Source: a virus. Taken from it: a stretch of 48,414 nucleotides of DNA. The translations under genes and the position numbers were made by a program. Positions 30,113 to 38,470 of the stretch are shown here, one piece after another. How positions within the stretch are numbered: the stretch's first letter is position 1; every line of letters begins with the position of its first letter. The stretch covers positions 1-48,414 of IMG/VR virus record IMGVR_UViG_3300044701_003951, one strand, 5' to 3'. Below the pieces are notes generated by a model, which did not search any database, was not told where the DNA came from, and worked only from the letters and a program-made list of their open reading frames with translations.

Positions 30113-30322
30113 ATGAGTGTCCGCAAGGGGGACGAGAACCTCCTGAGCCTGATCAAGAGCCTGTCAGCCAGAGTGGAGCGGCTGGAGAAGCACCGTGACC
30201 GCACCCGACGGAACGACGTGCGCATCGGCGACCTGATCATCTCGTGGGACGAGGACCAGAGCATGATGACTCTCACGAACCTCGCCACCGGTGGTCTGCC
30301 GGTGACGATCCACGTCCCCTAG
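30113..30322 (+). CDS. Small coiled-coil protein on the opposite strand
   Basis: 69 aa, leaderless ATG. 'LLSLIKSLSARVERLEKHRD' is coiled coil, and the C-terminal half is beta-rich (DLIISWDEDQSMMTLT). It lies alone on the plus strand between two tail genes on the minus strand and overlaps the end of the Gp37-like gene by 4 nt. It may be a small tail protein displaced by inversion. Confidence 0.65.
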   Translation: MSVRKGDENLLSLIKSLSARVERLEKHRDRTRRNDVRIGDLIISWDEDQSMMTLTNLATGGLPVTIHVP

Positions 30323-31485
30323 AGGAAGTTGGTGAGGGTGCTCGTCCCGAGGGGGGTGAGGACGATGTTGATCTCCTCGTCGTCAGCGGAGACCGTGACG
30401 TTCACCTCTTTCAGCCGAGCGTCGGTCTGCGTGAGAGGGCGGCACGTCGTAGTGAGCATGGTCGACATGATCGCACCCGGGATGAGGTCTTGATTGAAGT
30501 CGAGCGGTGCCGTGGGGTCGAGGGTGCCCTCCGGTACGTAGACGTACGGTGCCGACAGCAAGTCCCACCGAGAGCGTGCGTCCTGTGCGATGGGGTTCGG
30601 CGACGTGGTCGTGTCGACCTCGTCGTAGATGTCGGTGGTGTTGAACACCTCCAGCAGCCCATACTGCTGCTGCTCAGGGGTGAGCATGTCCGGCTTGATC
30701 GGTCCTGAGATCGGGGGGTAAATGTAGAGTTGGTCGTCGTAGAACCCGTAGTACCCTCCCGCACCGCCGCCGCTCACGAACCTGTTCGCCTGCTTCGATC
30801 CCGTCACCTTGATGGGGGGCGAGGTGCGGAAGTGCTGGTCGAGGAGGATGATGCCGGAGCCGACGGGGTTGATCACCTGCACGTCGCCGCCCCACAGGTG
30901 GCGGTTGACGACGGTGAAGTCGACACCCGCCTCGCTGAGTGCGCGCATCTCGTCGCCGATGATGACGTACCCACCGCCCCACCGCTCGCCGCCGGTCTTG
31001 TCGAAGGCAGGGTAGAACCGTCCCTGCACGGGGATGTTGATGGGGTCGATCGACCACGACATGCACCAAGGGTCTTTGCAGTACCCGTGGTTGAGGAGCC
31101 AGATGAAAGCGTCCGCCATGTCGGTCTCGTCAGCGTCGTAGTCGATGTCCGCCAACTCGACGGTGCGGTGGTTCGACCATTCGAGGAGGTCTTTGGCAAA
31201 GACGGTGATCGAGTCGTCGGCGGGCGAGAAGTCGATGTCGATGATCGGACCGACCCACACCTGCTGGTCGTTGCGGTAGATGGCGAGTTCGTGCTGCCAA
31301 GGGTTGACGGTGGCGAGCACGTCGCAGCAGCCGGTGTTGACGACCACCTCCGCCTCGCTGATCTCGTTGAGTCGACGACCGTACGTGATCGACGACGCAC
31401 CCTTGAGTTCGGCAACGTAGGCGGAGGCGCAGCGCTCCTGCACGAACACCCTGTACGTTCCGCAGCCGAGTTGGTAGGACAGCAT
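30319..31485 (-). CDS. Minor tail protein (ReqiPepy6 Gp37-like / gp27-like)
   Basis: 388 aa. 'LKGASSITYGRRLNEISEAEVVVN' opens a baseplate-hub-like beta domain, and 'ELAIYRNDQQVWVGPIIDIDF' is typical of siphovirus tail proteins of this family. The position directly after the tape measure gene supports it. Start ATG overlaps the tape-measure TGA by 1 nt. It would form part of the tail tip that clamps the tube end. Confidence 0.75.
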   Translation of the reverse strand: MLSYQLGCGTYRVFVQERCASAYVAELKGASSITYGRRLNEISEAEVVVNTGCCDVLATVNPWQHELAIYRNDQQVWVGPIIDIDFSPADDSITVFAKDLLEWSNHRTVELADIDYDADETDMADAFIWLLNHGYCKDPWCMSWSIDPINIPVQGRFYPAFDKTGGERWGGGYVIIGDEMRALSEAGVDFTVVNRHLWGGDVQVINPVGSGIILLDQHFRTSPPIKVTGSKQANRFVSGGGAGGYYGFYDDQLYIYPPISGPIKPDMLTPEQQQYGLLEVFNTTDIYDEVDTTTSPNPIAQDARSRWDLLSAPYVYVPEGTLDPTAPLDFNQDLIPGAIMSTMLTTTCRPLTQTDARLKEVNVTVSADDEEINIVLTPLGTSTLTNFL

Positions 31486-34400
31486 CAGACGCTCGTCATC
31501 GAGGAGGTGATCTTGCCGCCGGAGAGGAGCGAGAGAATCTGATCGAGCATCTTCTTAGCGTCGGTTTCCGTCGTGATGTTGAACTGGGCGCTGATCGCCT
31601 TCGCCTGTGTGTCCGTGAACTTGTAGCCAAGAATCTTGGCGGCTTCGAGGATCGCCTGCGTGATGGTCTTGCGGTTCTCTTCGCGCTGGCGGTCGGAGGC
31701 GAGGGTCGATGCCAACTTGTCTCGCTGGGCGACGGCGCTCGACAGGCGCTTCAACTCCTCGGGGCTTGCCGACATGAGGCGCTTCACCTGACGCACGTCG
31801 GTGATCGCATTGATGTCGAGCGCCTTGAGCGCCTCCTCGCTGAGTCCCCGAGCCTTGAGTTGGGCGATGCCGGTGGTGAGGGCGGTGATGTCGGCGCTCT
31901 GACGCTGGACGTTGCGCATGGCACGACCGGTGGAGACCGCTGCCTCGTACTGGACACGGTCCTTGATGGTGCTCTTCCACGCCTCGGCAGCGCCCTTGAC
32001 CGTCTCCATTGCCGACTTGATCGAGTTCTCCAGCATCTGCGCAGCCGACTTGACCTTGTCGGAGAAGGATTGCCCGCCGCCTCCGCCGCTCTTTGCTGGT
32101 GCTCCTGTCTGACGATCGATGAGGTCTTCAAGATACTTCTGAGTCTGTGCCTGTTCGACACCCACTGACTCCAGTTTCTTGAAACTCATAGCGAATGAAC
32201 CCGTTCCCCCAGTGCGGTACAGGGCGTACAAGTTGCGACCAATGACGCCGATCGCTTCATTGAGTTCGTTGAGTTTCTTCATGGCATCGTCAATAGCGAC
32301 GGTGACCGTGATCTTCATGTCCTTGTCAATCTTCCCTTGGAGACCGAGAAGTTTCGTCAACTCTTCATTCGAGTATCCATAGGCTTTCGCCATGTCGGGA
32401 AGGCTCTTTGTTGAGAGAACCGTCAACTCTCGCTGCGTCCGCTCAGCAGCCTTCATGGCGATCTCTTCGGCACGGATCGCAGCCTCACTGTCAAGCATTC
32501 CCTGCTTGCGCAGTTTGTCACGAGCCTTTGCGTACTCCAGTGCGTAGGTCGTCTGCTTGGCGTTGAGGATCGCCTGCTGCGCACCAAGTTGCGCCGCTTC
32601 ATCACCCTGATTCATGTATGCCTTGGTGACGGTGTCAGTTGCCGACTTCAGTTCGTTGATGCTCTTGATCTGATAGCCGAGCACCTTTGACTGGTTGCCC
32701 CACATGGCTTCGGCATCACGAGAACCTTCTTCATAGAATCCAACGAATGATGCGGCACTCTTTGCCGCTTCCTTCTCAACGTCCGAAAGACTGCTTTCGA
32801 GTGTCTGGATGATGCGAGTGATCTCTTCGGCTGTGGCATTAGCAGCCTGTTCAATTGTCAGTCCGTACTCAGCGAATCCCCTGCGCATCTCTTCAATGCC
32901 GATGTCCGCTGCCATTGCATAGCCCTGCCCACCAACGCCCATACCACCAACTTGAGACACCAGTCCACTGTTCCTAGCGAACGCCTGCTGCTGCTCAGGG
33001 GTGAGTTGTGAGACGGTTGTACCAATCTTGGAGATCAAGTCGCTGCGGACGGGAGCAAACTGGGAGTTGATGTAATCGATCTGTGCTTGAAGTTGAAGAA
33101 TCTGATCGTCGGTCCCGTACGCTTCGGGGGAGGTGCTGACGTACGTCTCAGCAGCAACTCGCCCCATCGCACCGATGGCACGGTATTGAGAGGCGCTCAG
33201 GGGCTGCTGGCTGTAGCCCTGCACGCCCCTAGCGATTGCAGAACCTGACAGTGACGACTGTGTGGCGAGGATGCTGCTCCGGCGAGTCGCAAGATCGGCT
33301 TCCAGTTCACCGATCTTCGTGTCCATTGCGGCGAGTTTCTTGTAGCCGACCCCCATTCCAAACTGTTTGTCGAGTGACTCAATGTAGCCCTCAGCGGTCT
33401 CCTTGCCGAGGTCTGACATTTCCTTGCGATGCTTATCAGCAGCGGCTTTCTGTGCCGAGAAGAAGGAGGTCATGCCACCGATGGCAGCGCCAGCAGCAGC
33501 GCCCCACGGACCACCGAACATCATGCCGAACGATGCTCCAGACAGTGCACCTCCTGCCATGCTTGCCAGTTGGCTGTCAGGTGCAGCGCTTGAGATCGCT
33601 TGTCCCGCAACCAGTCCGACACCGGATGCGAGCATCTGCACGCCGGGACGAGCGGCAAATCCTCTGATCCTTGACCCGATACCACCCGCCGGTGCGGCAC
33701 CAACACTCGGTGCCCCGCCCGCTGCGCCTCTGATCCCTCCCGCCGCCGCTTCCGCAGACTGGGCGACCGACATGTAACTGTTGGCAAGAATCTGATTCTC
33801 TCGCGCAAGCCTCTTCGTCGGGTCTTCCGCAGCAACGATATTGTCAACGGTTTTCTTGATGGCGACAGTAAATGACTGGGCGGAGAATATCTTCGACATC
33901 TCCTGAAACTGCTGCACGTACCGAATGAGCATCATCGGCGCTCTCAGCACTGCGATGGCAGCAAGGGTCTTTGCAAAGAGTTCAAGGACAGGTTGCGGAA
34001 TTGAGTTGACGACCTCTGAGAAGAACGACAGAGCCTCTGTGAACATCTTGAGGGTGGAGAGCGAGTTCTCTCCCACTCCTTCGATGAACGCATCGATGGC
34101 AGGCTTGATCGCTTCGTATGTCTTGCCCACGGCTTCAAAGGCACGAGCGATAGCACCGGACACTTCGTCGCTGCTCAGTACCGCAGCGACCTTCTGGATG
34201 CCCTCGACGATGTCCTCATAGATGGTCTTGAGCGCAGGAGCGTCCTGCATGAGGATGGTGATCGTGTCCGAGAGCACGGACCGAGCGCCCGCAATGTTGC
34301 GGACGGCGTTGTCCATAGCAGTGGGCACCTTTGCTCCCGCTGCTTGGATAGCACCGAACACTTCCTCTGCGGAGATGCGACCCTGCTCCTGCAACTTCTT

Positions 34401-35075
34401 GACCTCTTGCGTGGTCTTGCCGAGGTACGAGGAAAGCATCTTCGTGATCGGGATCAGCGATGCCTGCAACTGCATAGCGTCTTGACCGGTCAGACGACCG
34501 ATCGTCTGAATCTGAGTCATTGCGTAGAGCACGCGACCGAGATTGTTGGTGTCGCCACCGACGGAGGCAATGACGTTACCGGTGTCCTTCAGCAGGGGGA
34601 CGATCTTGTTCGCTGCCATGCCGACACCGAGCAACTGCTGGCTGTAGTTCACCAACTGCTGAGTGACGAATGGCGACTCTTTGGCGAACTGCCGAATGTC
34701 CTCAAGGAGTGCGTTGCCCTTCTGTGCACCGGCAATGGCGGTGAATCCTGCTTGCGCCTGCGCCAACTGGTCGAACAGCCCCGCCAGTTTGCCGACGAAT
34801 CCCTCGACCACCGCCTTCGTTCCCATGACAGCGCCCGTGAATGCCAGCGCCTTGCGGGCGGCAGTGTCGAACTGCATGTTCATGTCCATCATGGTCCGAC
34901 CGACAGCCTGAACCTGCGGACCGACGTTCTGGCTGATGCTCTGACCGATGGCGGTGCCCGCTGCCGAAGCCTTGCCCGCAGCCTGATCGAGGATGGCTTG
35001 GAGTTGTGGACCGAACTGGGAGCCGTCCGGTACGACGCGAACCTCCACCTGCCCCACTGCGTTCGACGTAGCCAT
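31485..35075 (-). CDS. Tape measure protein
   Basis: 1196 aa from the ATG at 35075, placed by a leaderless promoter; an earlier ATG at 35102 would add 9 residues and lies upstream of the -10. Long helical segments, the typical start 'VEVRVVPDGSQFGPQLQAIL', 'AQAGFTAIAGAQKGNALLED' and a hydrophobic Gly/Ala-rich stretch ('MLASGVGLVAGQAISSAA', 'FGGPWGAAAGAAIGGM') near the middle identify it. At about 0.15 nm per residue the tail would be about 180 nm. Unusually, the chaperone genes that normally precede it on the same strand lie on the other strand. Confidence 0.92.
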   Translation of the reverse strand: MATSNAVGQVEVRVVPDGSQFGPQLQAILDQAAGKASAAGTAIGQSISQNVGPQVQAVGRTMMDMNMQFDTAARKALAFTGAVMGTKAVVEGFVGKLAGLFDQLAQAQAGFTAIAGAQKGNALLEDIRQFAKESPFVTQQLVNYSQQLLGVGMAANKIVPLLKDTGNVIASVGGDTNNLGRVLYAMTQIQTIGRLTGQDAMQLQASLIPITKMLSSYLGKTTQEVKKLQEQGRISAEEVFGAIQAAGAKVPTAMDNAVRNIAGARSVLSDTITILMQDAPALKTIYEDIVEGIQKVAAVLSSDEVSGAIARAFEAVGKTYEAIKPAIDAFIEGVGENSLSTLKMFTEALSFFSEVVNSIPQPVLELFAKTLAAIAVLRAPMMLIRYVQQFQEMSKIFSAQSFTVAIKKTVDNIVAAEDPTKRLARENQILANSYMSVAQSAEAAAGGIRGAAGGAPSVGAAPAGGIGSRIRGFAARPGVQMLASGVGLVAGQAISSAAPDSQLASMAGGALSGASFGMMFGGPWGAAAGAAIGGMTSFFSAQKAAADKHRKEMSDLGKETAEGYIESLDKQFGMGVGYKKLAAMDTKIGELEADLATRRSSILATQSSLSGSAIARGVQGYSQQPLSASQYRAIGAMGRVAAETYVSTSPEAYGTDDQILQLQAQIDYINSQFAPVRSDLISKIGTTVSQLTPEQQQAFARNSGLVSQVGGMGVGGQGYAMAADIGIEEMRRGFAEYGLTIEQAANATAEEITRIIQTLESSLSDVEKEAAKSAASFVGFYEEGSRDAEAMWGNQSKVLGYQIKSINELKSATDTVTKAYMNQGDEAAQLGAQQAILNAKQTTYALEYAKARDKLRKQGMLDSEAAIRAEEIAMKAAERTQRELTVLSTKSLPDMAKAYGYSNEELTKLLGLQGKIDKDMKITVTVAIDDAMKKLNELNEAIGVIGRNLYALYRTGGTGSFAMSFKKLESVGVEQAQTQKYLEDLIDRQTGAPAKSGGGGGQSFSDKVKSAAQMLENSIKSAMETVKGAAEAWKSTIKDRVQYEAAVSTGRAMRNVQRQSADITALTTGIAQLKARGLSEEALKALDINAITDVRQVKRLMSASPEELKRLSSAVAQRDKLASTLASDRQREENRKTITQAILEAAKILGYKFTDTQAKAISAQFNITTETDAKKMLDQILSLLSGGKITSSMTSV

Positions 35076-35082
35076 CTGGAGC

Positions 35083-35088
35083 AGTCTA
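35083..35088 (-). promoter_or_regulatory. Leaderless -10 box TAGACT (tape measure)
   Basis: On the minus strand TAGACT is 7 nt (GCTCCAG) before the ATG at 35075. Confidence 0.75.
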
Positions 35089-35119
35089 CAACGCCCAGCC
35101 ATACGAGACTTATGGGTGG

Positions 35120-35125
35120 TAGGCT
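35120..35125 (+). promoter_or_regulatory. Leaderless -10 box TAGGCT (tail chaperone)
   Basis: TAGGCT with 6 nt (CGCCTC) to the ATG at 35132. It diverges from the tape-measure promoter; the two -10 boxes are 31 bp apart so -35 regions overlap. Confidence 0.75.
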
Positions 35126-35131
35126 CGCCTC

Positions 35132-35449
35132 ATGCGCGAGCCGATCAAGAACTTGAACCACATCCTCATCAGCAGGAAGGACGAAGACCTCGTTCCCGCC
35201 TTCACCCTCGGTGAGACGGACTACCTCGTGTACCCCCGAGTTCCCGCTGAGGCGATCGTCCGTCTCACCACGTCAGACAATCAGATCGTGGGCATGCGTG
35301 ACTACATCGCTGGGTGCCTCGGCAAGGAAGAGCAGCGGCAGGAGTTCCTCTCGCTGATGGATCAGATCAGCATCGAAGGGCTGGGCGAGATCGTCGAGGA
35401 GATCGTGGCAAAGACCACCCCTTTCGATGGGAAGAAGCCAAGCGCATAG
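35132..35449 (+). CDS. Tail assembly chaperone, short form (G-like)
   Basis: 105 aa. It is helical and acidic with 'GMRDYIAGCLGKEEQRQEFL' and 'LGEIVEEIVAKT', the usual content of G-type tail chaperones. It ends in the zero frame at TAG 35447-35449. Ribosomes that shift -1 at CCCTTTC (35419) make the longer form. Chaperones coat the tape measure before tube assembly. Confidence 0.82.
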   Translation: MREPIKNLNHILISRKDEDLVPAFTLGETDYLVYPRVPAEAIVRLTTSDNQIVGMRDYIAGCLGKEEQRQEFLSLMDQISIEGLGEIVEEIVAKTTPFDGKKPSA

Positions 35450-35871
35450 TCTTCAGTGCGATCTACTTCTGGCCCGAGATCGCAGGCGACTACAACAGAG
35501 CGAGCGGTCAGCACCTCCAGTGGCAGGACCAAGCGACGTTCCTGAACGCTGTCTATGCGTACTTTGTAACGAACCCGAGCGAGTTGAGGCACGATGTCCG
35601 TGACAACTTCGAGGAGTACGTCACCGGCATCACGGAGCAGACCGGCGATACTGGCGTAGCGGACACCCGCCCCATCACCGAGCAAGCGGCGGGCATGATG
35701 GATCAACTCGCTCTCATGGAGCAGATGATGCAGACGAGCACATTCACAGAGGCGCTCAAGCGAACAGAGGTCGAGGAGACGGTCGACGAAGACGAGACCG
35801 TCCCCGAGGTGTGGGTCGAGGCGCAGCAGCCGAGCGCCCCTCCAGCGTTCCCGACGTACCGACTAGACTGA
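35132..35871 (+). CDS. Tail assembly chaperone, frameshifted long form (GT-like)
   Basis: The zero frame to 35425 and then the -1 frame to the TGA at 35869-35871, about 246 aa. After the shift the protein reads F-R-W-E-E-A-K-R-I-V-F and contains 'IYFWPEIAGDYNRASG' and an acidic end. The -1 frame has no good start of its own near the junction and stays open for 149 codons, which supports a fusion. It is the usual partner of the tape measure protein. Confidence 0.82.
35419..35425 (+). other. -1 ribosomal frameshift site CCCTTTC
   Basis: The heptamer reads C CCT TTC in the zero frame (X XXY YYZ) and can re-pair as CCC TTT C after a one-base slip. It lies 22 nt before the zero-frame stop, at the boundary between the two chaperone forms. 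Confidence 0.85.
35864..35869 (+). promoter_or_regulatory. Leaderless -10 box TAGACT (minor tail)
   Basis: TAGACT overlaps the last codons of the long chaperone form and is 7 nt (GAGCGCC) before the ATG at 35877. Confidence 0.75.
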
Positions 35872-35876
35872 GCGCC

Positions 35877-37142
35877 ATGCCTGTCGGTGCTTGGGAACTT
35901 GAATACGGCTGCACGACGATCGTCGACCCGAACCGCCTCTCGCAGTACGTGACGAACTCGCAGAGCAACGATTACTGCGTACAGGGCGTGAACCTGCTCG
36001 CACCCGTGTCACCCTCGTGGACGGGTCTGAAGGTCGACTGTGGGTGCGAGGCGCTGAACTGGACGGCAGAGTACCCGGGAGCGACACCGACCCCGATCAC
36101 GCCGTACACGACCCCTGCCGACGACCCCGCACCGTGGTACTCACCGCTCGCACCAGAGAGCGCTCACTTCTATGGGTTCATGATCGAGTCGATCGAGGAG
36201 GGCAAGAATGCTCCTATCGGCAGGTCAGTGAACGACCGCATCACCGCCTTCGGTGGTGCCACCCTCGGTGCGCTCCGCAAGAAGGGTCGCGTGATGAAGG
36301 TGACCATTCTCGCCTTCGGTGCGTACGAGGCGGCTATGGACTACGGGTTCCGGTGGCTCACCGACGTGCTCGTGTTCCAAGACACCGAGTGCTCGACATG
36401 CGACCTGACGTTCCGCAGCGCCTGCCCCATCTTCGAGGGTGCACCAACCTACGACGAATGGGACGTGGGGAGGTGGACAATGAAGGAGGTCGGCATCATC
36501 GACGGACCACGCTACGAGGAGCCGCCGAACCCTAACGCCACGTGCAACCTCCGCCGCATCAGTTTCGTCGTCGCCTCAGCGATCCCTCACGCCTTCAAGT
36601 GCCCCGTGCAGGAACTTGACCACGTGACGTGGATCGAGGAACTGTGGAACCCTCTCGACCCAGAGTGCCCCCCGATCGACTGGATGTGCTCTCCGCAGGA
36701 GACGATCTGCCACAGCGTCTCGACCGACTACTCCATCGGTGACGACGCTCTCGTCTTCGAGATCACTGCGGCAGCGGAGTCGGCGATCTTCAATCTAGAG
36801 GTGAACATATATCCTGACCCATTCGGTTGGGTGTGCGACGAGAGCAGTCGACCGGCGGGGTTCACGATGCCAGAACCGTGCGACAGCATCTCCGTCCCCA
36901 CGCTGCCAGCGAGTTACGTCCTGCGCTACGACTCGACGATCCAAGACGTGACGGTCACCGCCCCGGGCGGTGTGACGGTCTCCGGCATCCCCTACCTCAA
37001 CCTGTCAGAGAACCGCCCGCCGACGTTCCCTGCGATCAGAGGCGGTCAGTATTGCGTCTGCATCTCCAGCGACCGATGCTCGTGGGAAGCAAACGGTGCG
37101 AACGTCTCGCTGTGGACGGTGCACCGAGAGTTGGCGATCTAG
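35877..37142 (+). CDS. Minor tail protein (distal tail-like)
   Basis: 421 aa; ATG at 35877 follows the leaderless box. 'APESAHFYGFMIESIEEGKN' and 'DRITAFGGATLGALRKKGRV', FGAYEAAMDYGFRWL, a Cys-rich centre (DTECSTCDLTF, SACPIF) and beta-rich remainder match minor tail proteins encoded next to tape measure genes in actinophages. It lies on the plus strand with the chaperones. Its TAG shares CTAG (37139-37142) with the opposite-strand gene's stop. Confidence 0.7.
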   Translation: MPVGAWELEYGCTTIVDPNRLSQYVTNSQSNDYCVQGVNLLAPVSPSWTGLKVDCGCEALNWTAEYPGATPTPITPYTTPADDPAPWYSPLAPESAHFYGFMIESIEEGKNAPIGRSVNDRITAFGGATLGALRKKGRVMKVTILAFGAYEAAMDYGFRWLTDVLVFQDTECSTCDLTFRSACPIFEGAPTYDEWDVGRWTMKEVGIIDGPRYEEPPNPNATCNLRRISFVVASAIPHAFKCPVQELDHVTWIEELWNPLDPECPPIDWMCSPQETICHSVSTDYSIGDDALVFEITAAAESAIFNLEVNIYPDPFGWVCDESSRPAGFTMPEPCDSISVPTLPASYVLRYDSTIQDVTVTAPGGVTVSGIPYLNLSENRPPTFPAIRGGQYCVCISSDRCSWEANGANVSLWTVHRELAI

Positions 37143-37630
37143 CGCATCCTGAAGATGGACAGTGCGGCATTGACGGCACGCCACAGGATGTAGTAGCCGG
37201 TCCTCTGACCCGGGTGATCAACGGCGAAGACAGCACGCCATTGCCCATCCTTGCGTGAACGGAAGCGGAGCAACTTGGCACCCTTGCCCTTTCCGCCGTA
37301 CACCCTCTTGGCGTAGATGTCATGGCGGCGTGAGCCGAACTCAAGCACTGCCGAGTACGGTGCACGGTTGCGGATTACGTACTGGAAGCCGATGTTGTCG
37401 GCAGGGTAGTTCTCAACCTTCACCTCGAACGAGCGGGCGTAGCGTCCAGAGCGTGGTGCGTCAGCGGGGTGGCGGTTGCCGAGTTCTCGCCGAGCGCTTG
37501 CCTCTGCGATGGCAGCAGCACCGAGAGCGAACCTGCGTATCTCTACGCCGACAGGACCACCGGGCATCTTGAGGATGCGGGTGATCTCCGTAGGGTAGAT
37601 CGCAGTGCGGACAACCTGAGTGCCCGCCAT
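37139..37630 (-). CDS. HK97 gp10-like neck/tail-completion protein
   Basis: 163 aa. 'RYARSFEVKVENYPADNIGF', then 'IRNRAPYSAVLEFGSRRHDI' near residue 93, the E-F-G-x-R/H region characteristic of gp10-like proteins. It joins the head completion complex to the tail. Order (adaptor, terminator, small protein, gp10-like) supports it. ATG overlaps the stop of the next upstream gene by 1 nt. Confidence 0.8.
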   Translation of the reverse strand: MAGTQVVRTAIYPTEITRILKMPGGPVGVEIRRFALGAAAIAEASARRELGNRHPADAPRSGRYARSFEVKVENYPADNIGFQYVIRNRAPYSAVLEFGSRRHDIYAKRVYGGKGKGAKLLRFRSRKDGQWRAVFAVDHPGQRTGYYILWRAVNAALSIFRMR

Positions 37631-37872
37631 CAGTCCTCGATCGGATCGTCCTCGACGAGCACCGTCTCAGGGGTCGGTGCGGGTGCTGGTGCGAGAGCCT
37701 TCGGTGCGAGGTCGCTCTTCGAGACGATGAGCACGAGCAGCCCACCGGCGATCAGGTCGCGCACCTGCTTCGTGTCGTCGATCTCTGCGATCTGACCCGG
37801 GTTGAGACCGAGGACGGTGACGGTGCTGCGCACCTTCACGGTCTTGTTCTTCTCAGGGATAGGGCGTGCCAT
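37630..37872 (-). CDS. Small protein in the neck gene cluster
   Basis: 80 aa, leaderless ATG. 'LNPGQIAEIDDTKQVRDLIA' (23-42) and a hydrophobic GGLLVLIV precede an Ala/Pro-rich acidic tail. Small proteins of this type sit between tail terminator and neck genes in several actinophages; function unknown. Confidence 0.6.
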   Translation of the reverse strand: MARPIPEKNKTVKVRSTVTVLGLNPGQIAEIDDTKQVRDLIAGGLLVLIVSKSDLAPKALAPAPAPTPETVLVEDDPIED

Positions 37873-37879
37873 GCCGAGC

Positions 37880-37885
37880 AGTCTA
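37880..37885 (-). promoter_or_regulatory. Leaderless -10 box TAGACT
   Basis: Minus strand, TAGACT followed by 7 nt (GCTCGGC) and ATG at 37872; it lies just inside the end of the upstream tail-terminator gene. Confidence 0.72.
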
Positions 37886-38398
37886 CCCGAGGCGGGTCGT
37901 GACGGTGAACTGGAACCCTGCGCAGCCGCCCTCTGCGTACTCGCTGGTGCTGAGGATGGTGAGCGGGGTGCACGCTTCGAGTTCGTCGATCTGTCCGTTC
38001 GCCCACCGGCACCAGAAGCCGAAGAACGAGTCGTGCATGAGGGCGTAGAGCGCCCGAGAGTAGTCGTTGAGGTACTCAGCGGAGAGTGGCTTACCGTTCT
38101 CATCCACGTCAACGAAGCACTCGCTCACACGGATCGTGATGTCGAACAGCCACGCCTGCGTGCACGTTGCGCGCATGCCGTCGAACATGGCGGTGGGGTC
38201 GGGGCGCAGGCTCCCTCCCCACACGGCGATCTCAGGGCAGCAGTCCGTCGGGGGGTCTGCCCAACCCACGATGCGCCGCCACGTGTAGACGCTCCGCCCC
38301 TCGCACGTTAGCGAGAGTGCGATGGCGTGCTCGACGCTCTCCAGCAGATTGAAGAGCGAGTCGGAGTCGTAGAGAGGGGTGGGAGGGGACGTGGTCAC
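37883..38398 (-). CDS. Tail terminator/completion-like protein
   Basis: 171 aa. 'DSLFNLLESVEHAIALSLTC', 'CCPEIAVWGGSLRPDPT', 'CTQAWLFDITIRVSECFVDV' and 'GGCAGFQFTVTTRLG' match the pattern of actinophage tail-terminator proteins (Cys-rich, ending in a Gly-rich beta strand). It would cap the tail tube where it joins the head. It follows the major tail protein and its terminator. Confidence 0.72.
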   Translation of the reverse strand: MTTSPPTPLYDSDSLFNLLESVEHAIALSLTCEGRSVYTWRRIVGWADPPTDCCPEIAVWGGSLRPDPTAMFDGMRATCTQAWLFDITIRVSECFVDVDENGKPLSAEYLNDYSRALYALMHDSFFGFWCRWANGQIDELEACTPLTILSTSEYAEGGCAGFQFTVTTRLG

Positions 38399-38410
38399 GA
38401 GGTCATTGTA

Positions 38411-38456
38411 AATGCAAAGTCCCTGCCCCGAGTGAGGCAGGGACTTGGCATTTCAC
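38411..38456 (-). terminator. Hairpin terminator after the major tail protein gene
   Basis: AAGTCCCTGCC and GGCAGGGACTT form an 11-bp stem with an 8-nt loop, and AAATGC/GCATTT add an outer 6-bp stem after one mismatch. Read on the minus strand it ends in TGCATTTACAA. It lies just downstream of the major tail gene. Confidence 0.88.
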
Positions 38457-38470
38457 GTGTGGAGTGAAGG

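Noticed and set aside
34344-35156. Plus-strand frame opposite the tape measure start
   Set aside because: Shadow of the tape measure gene; no start signal and no recognisable content.
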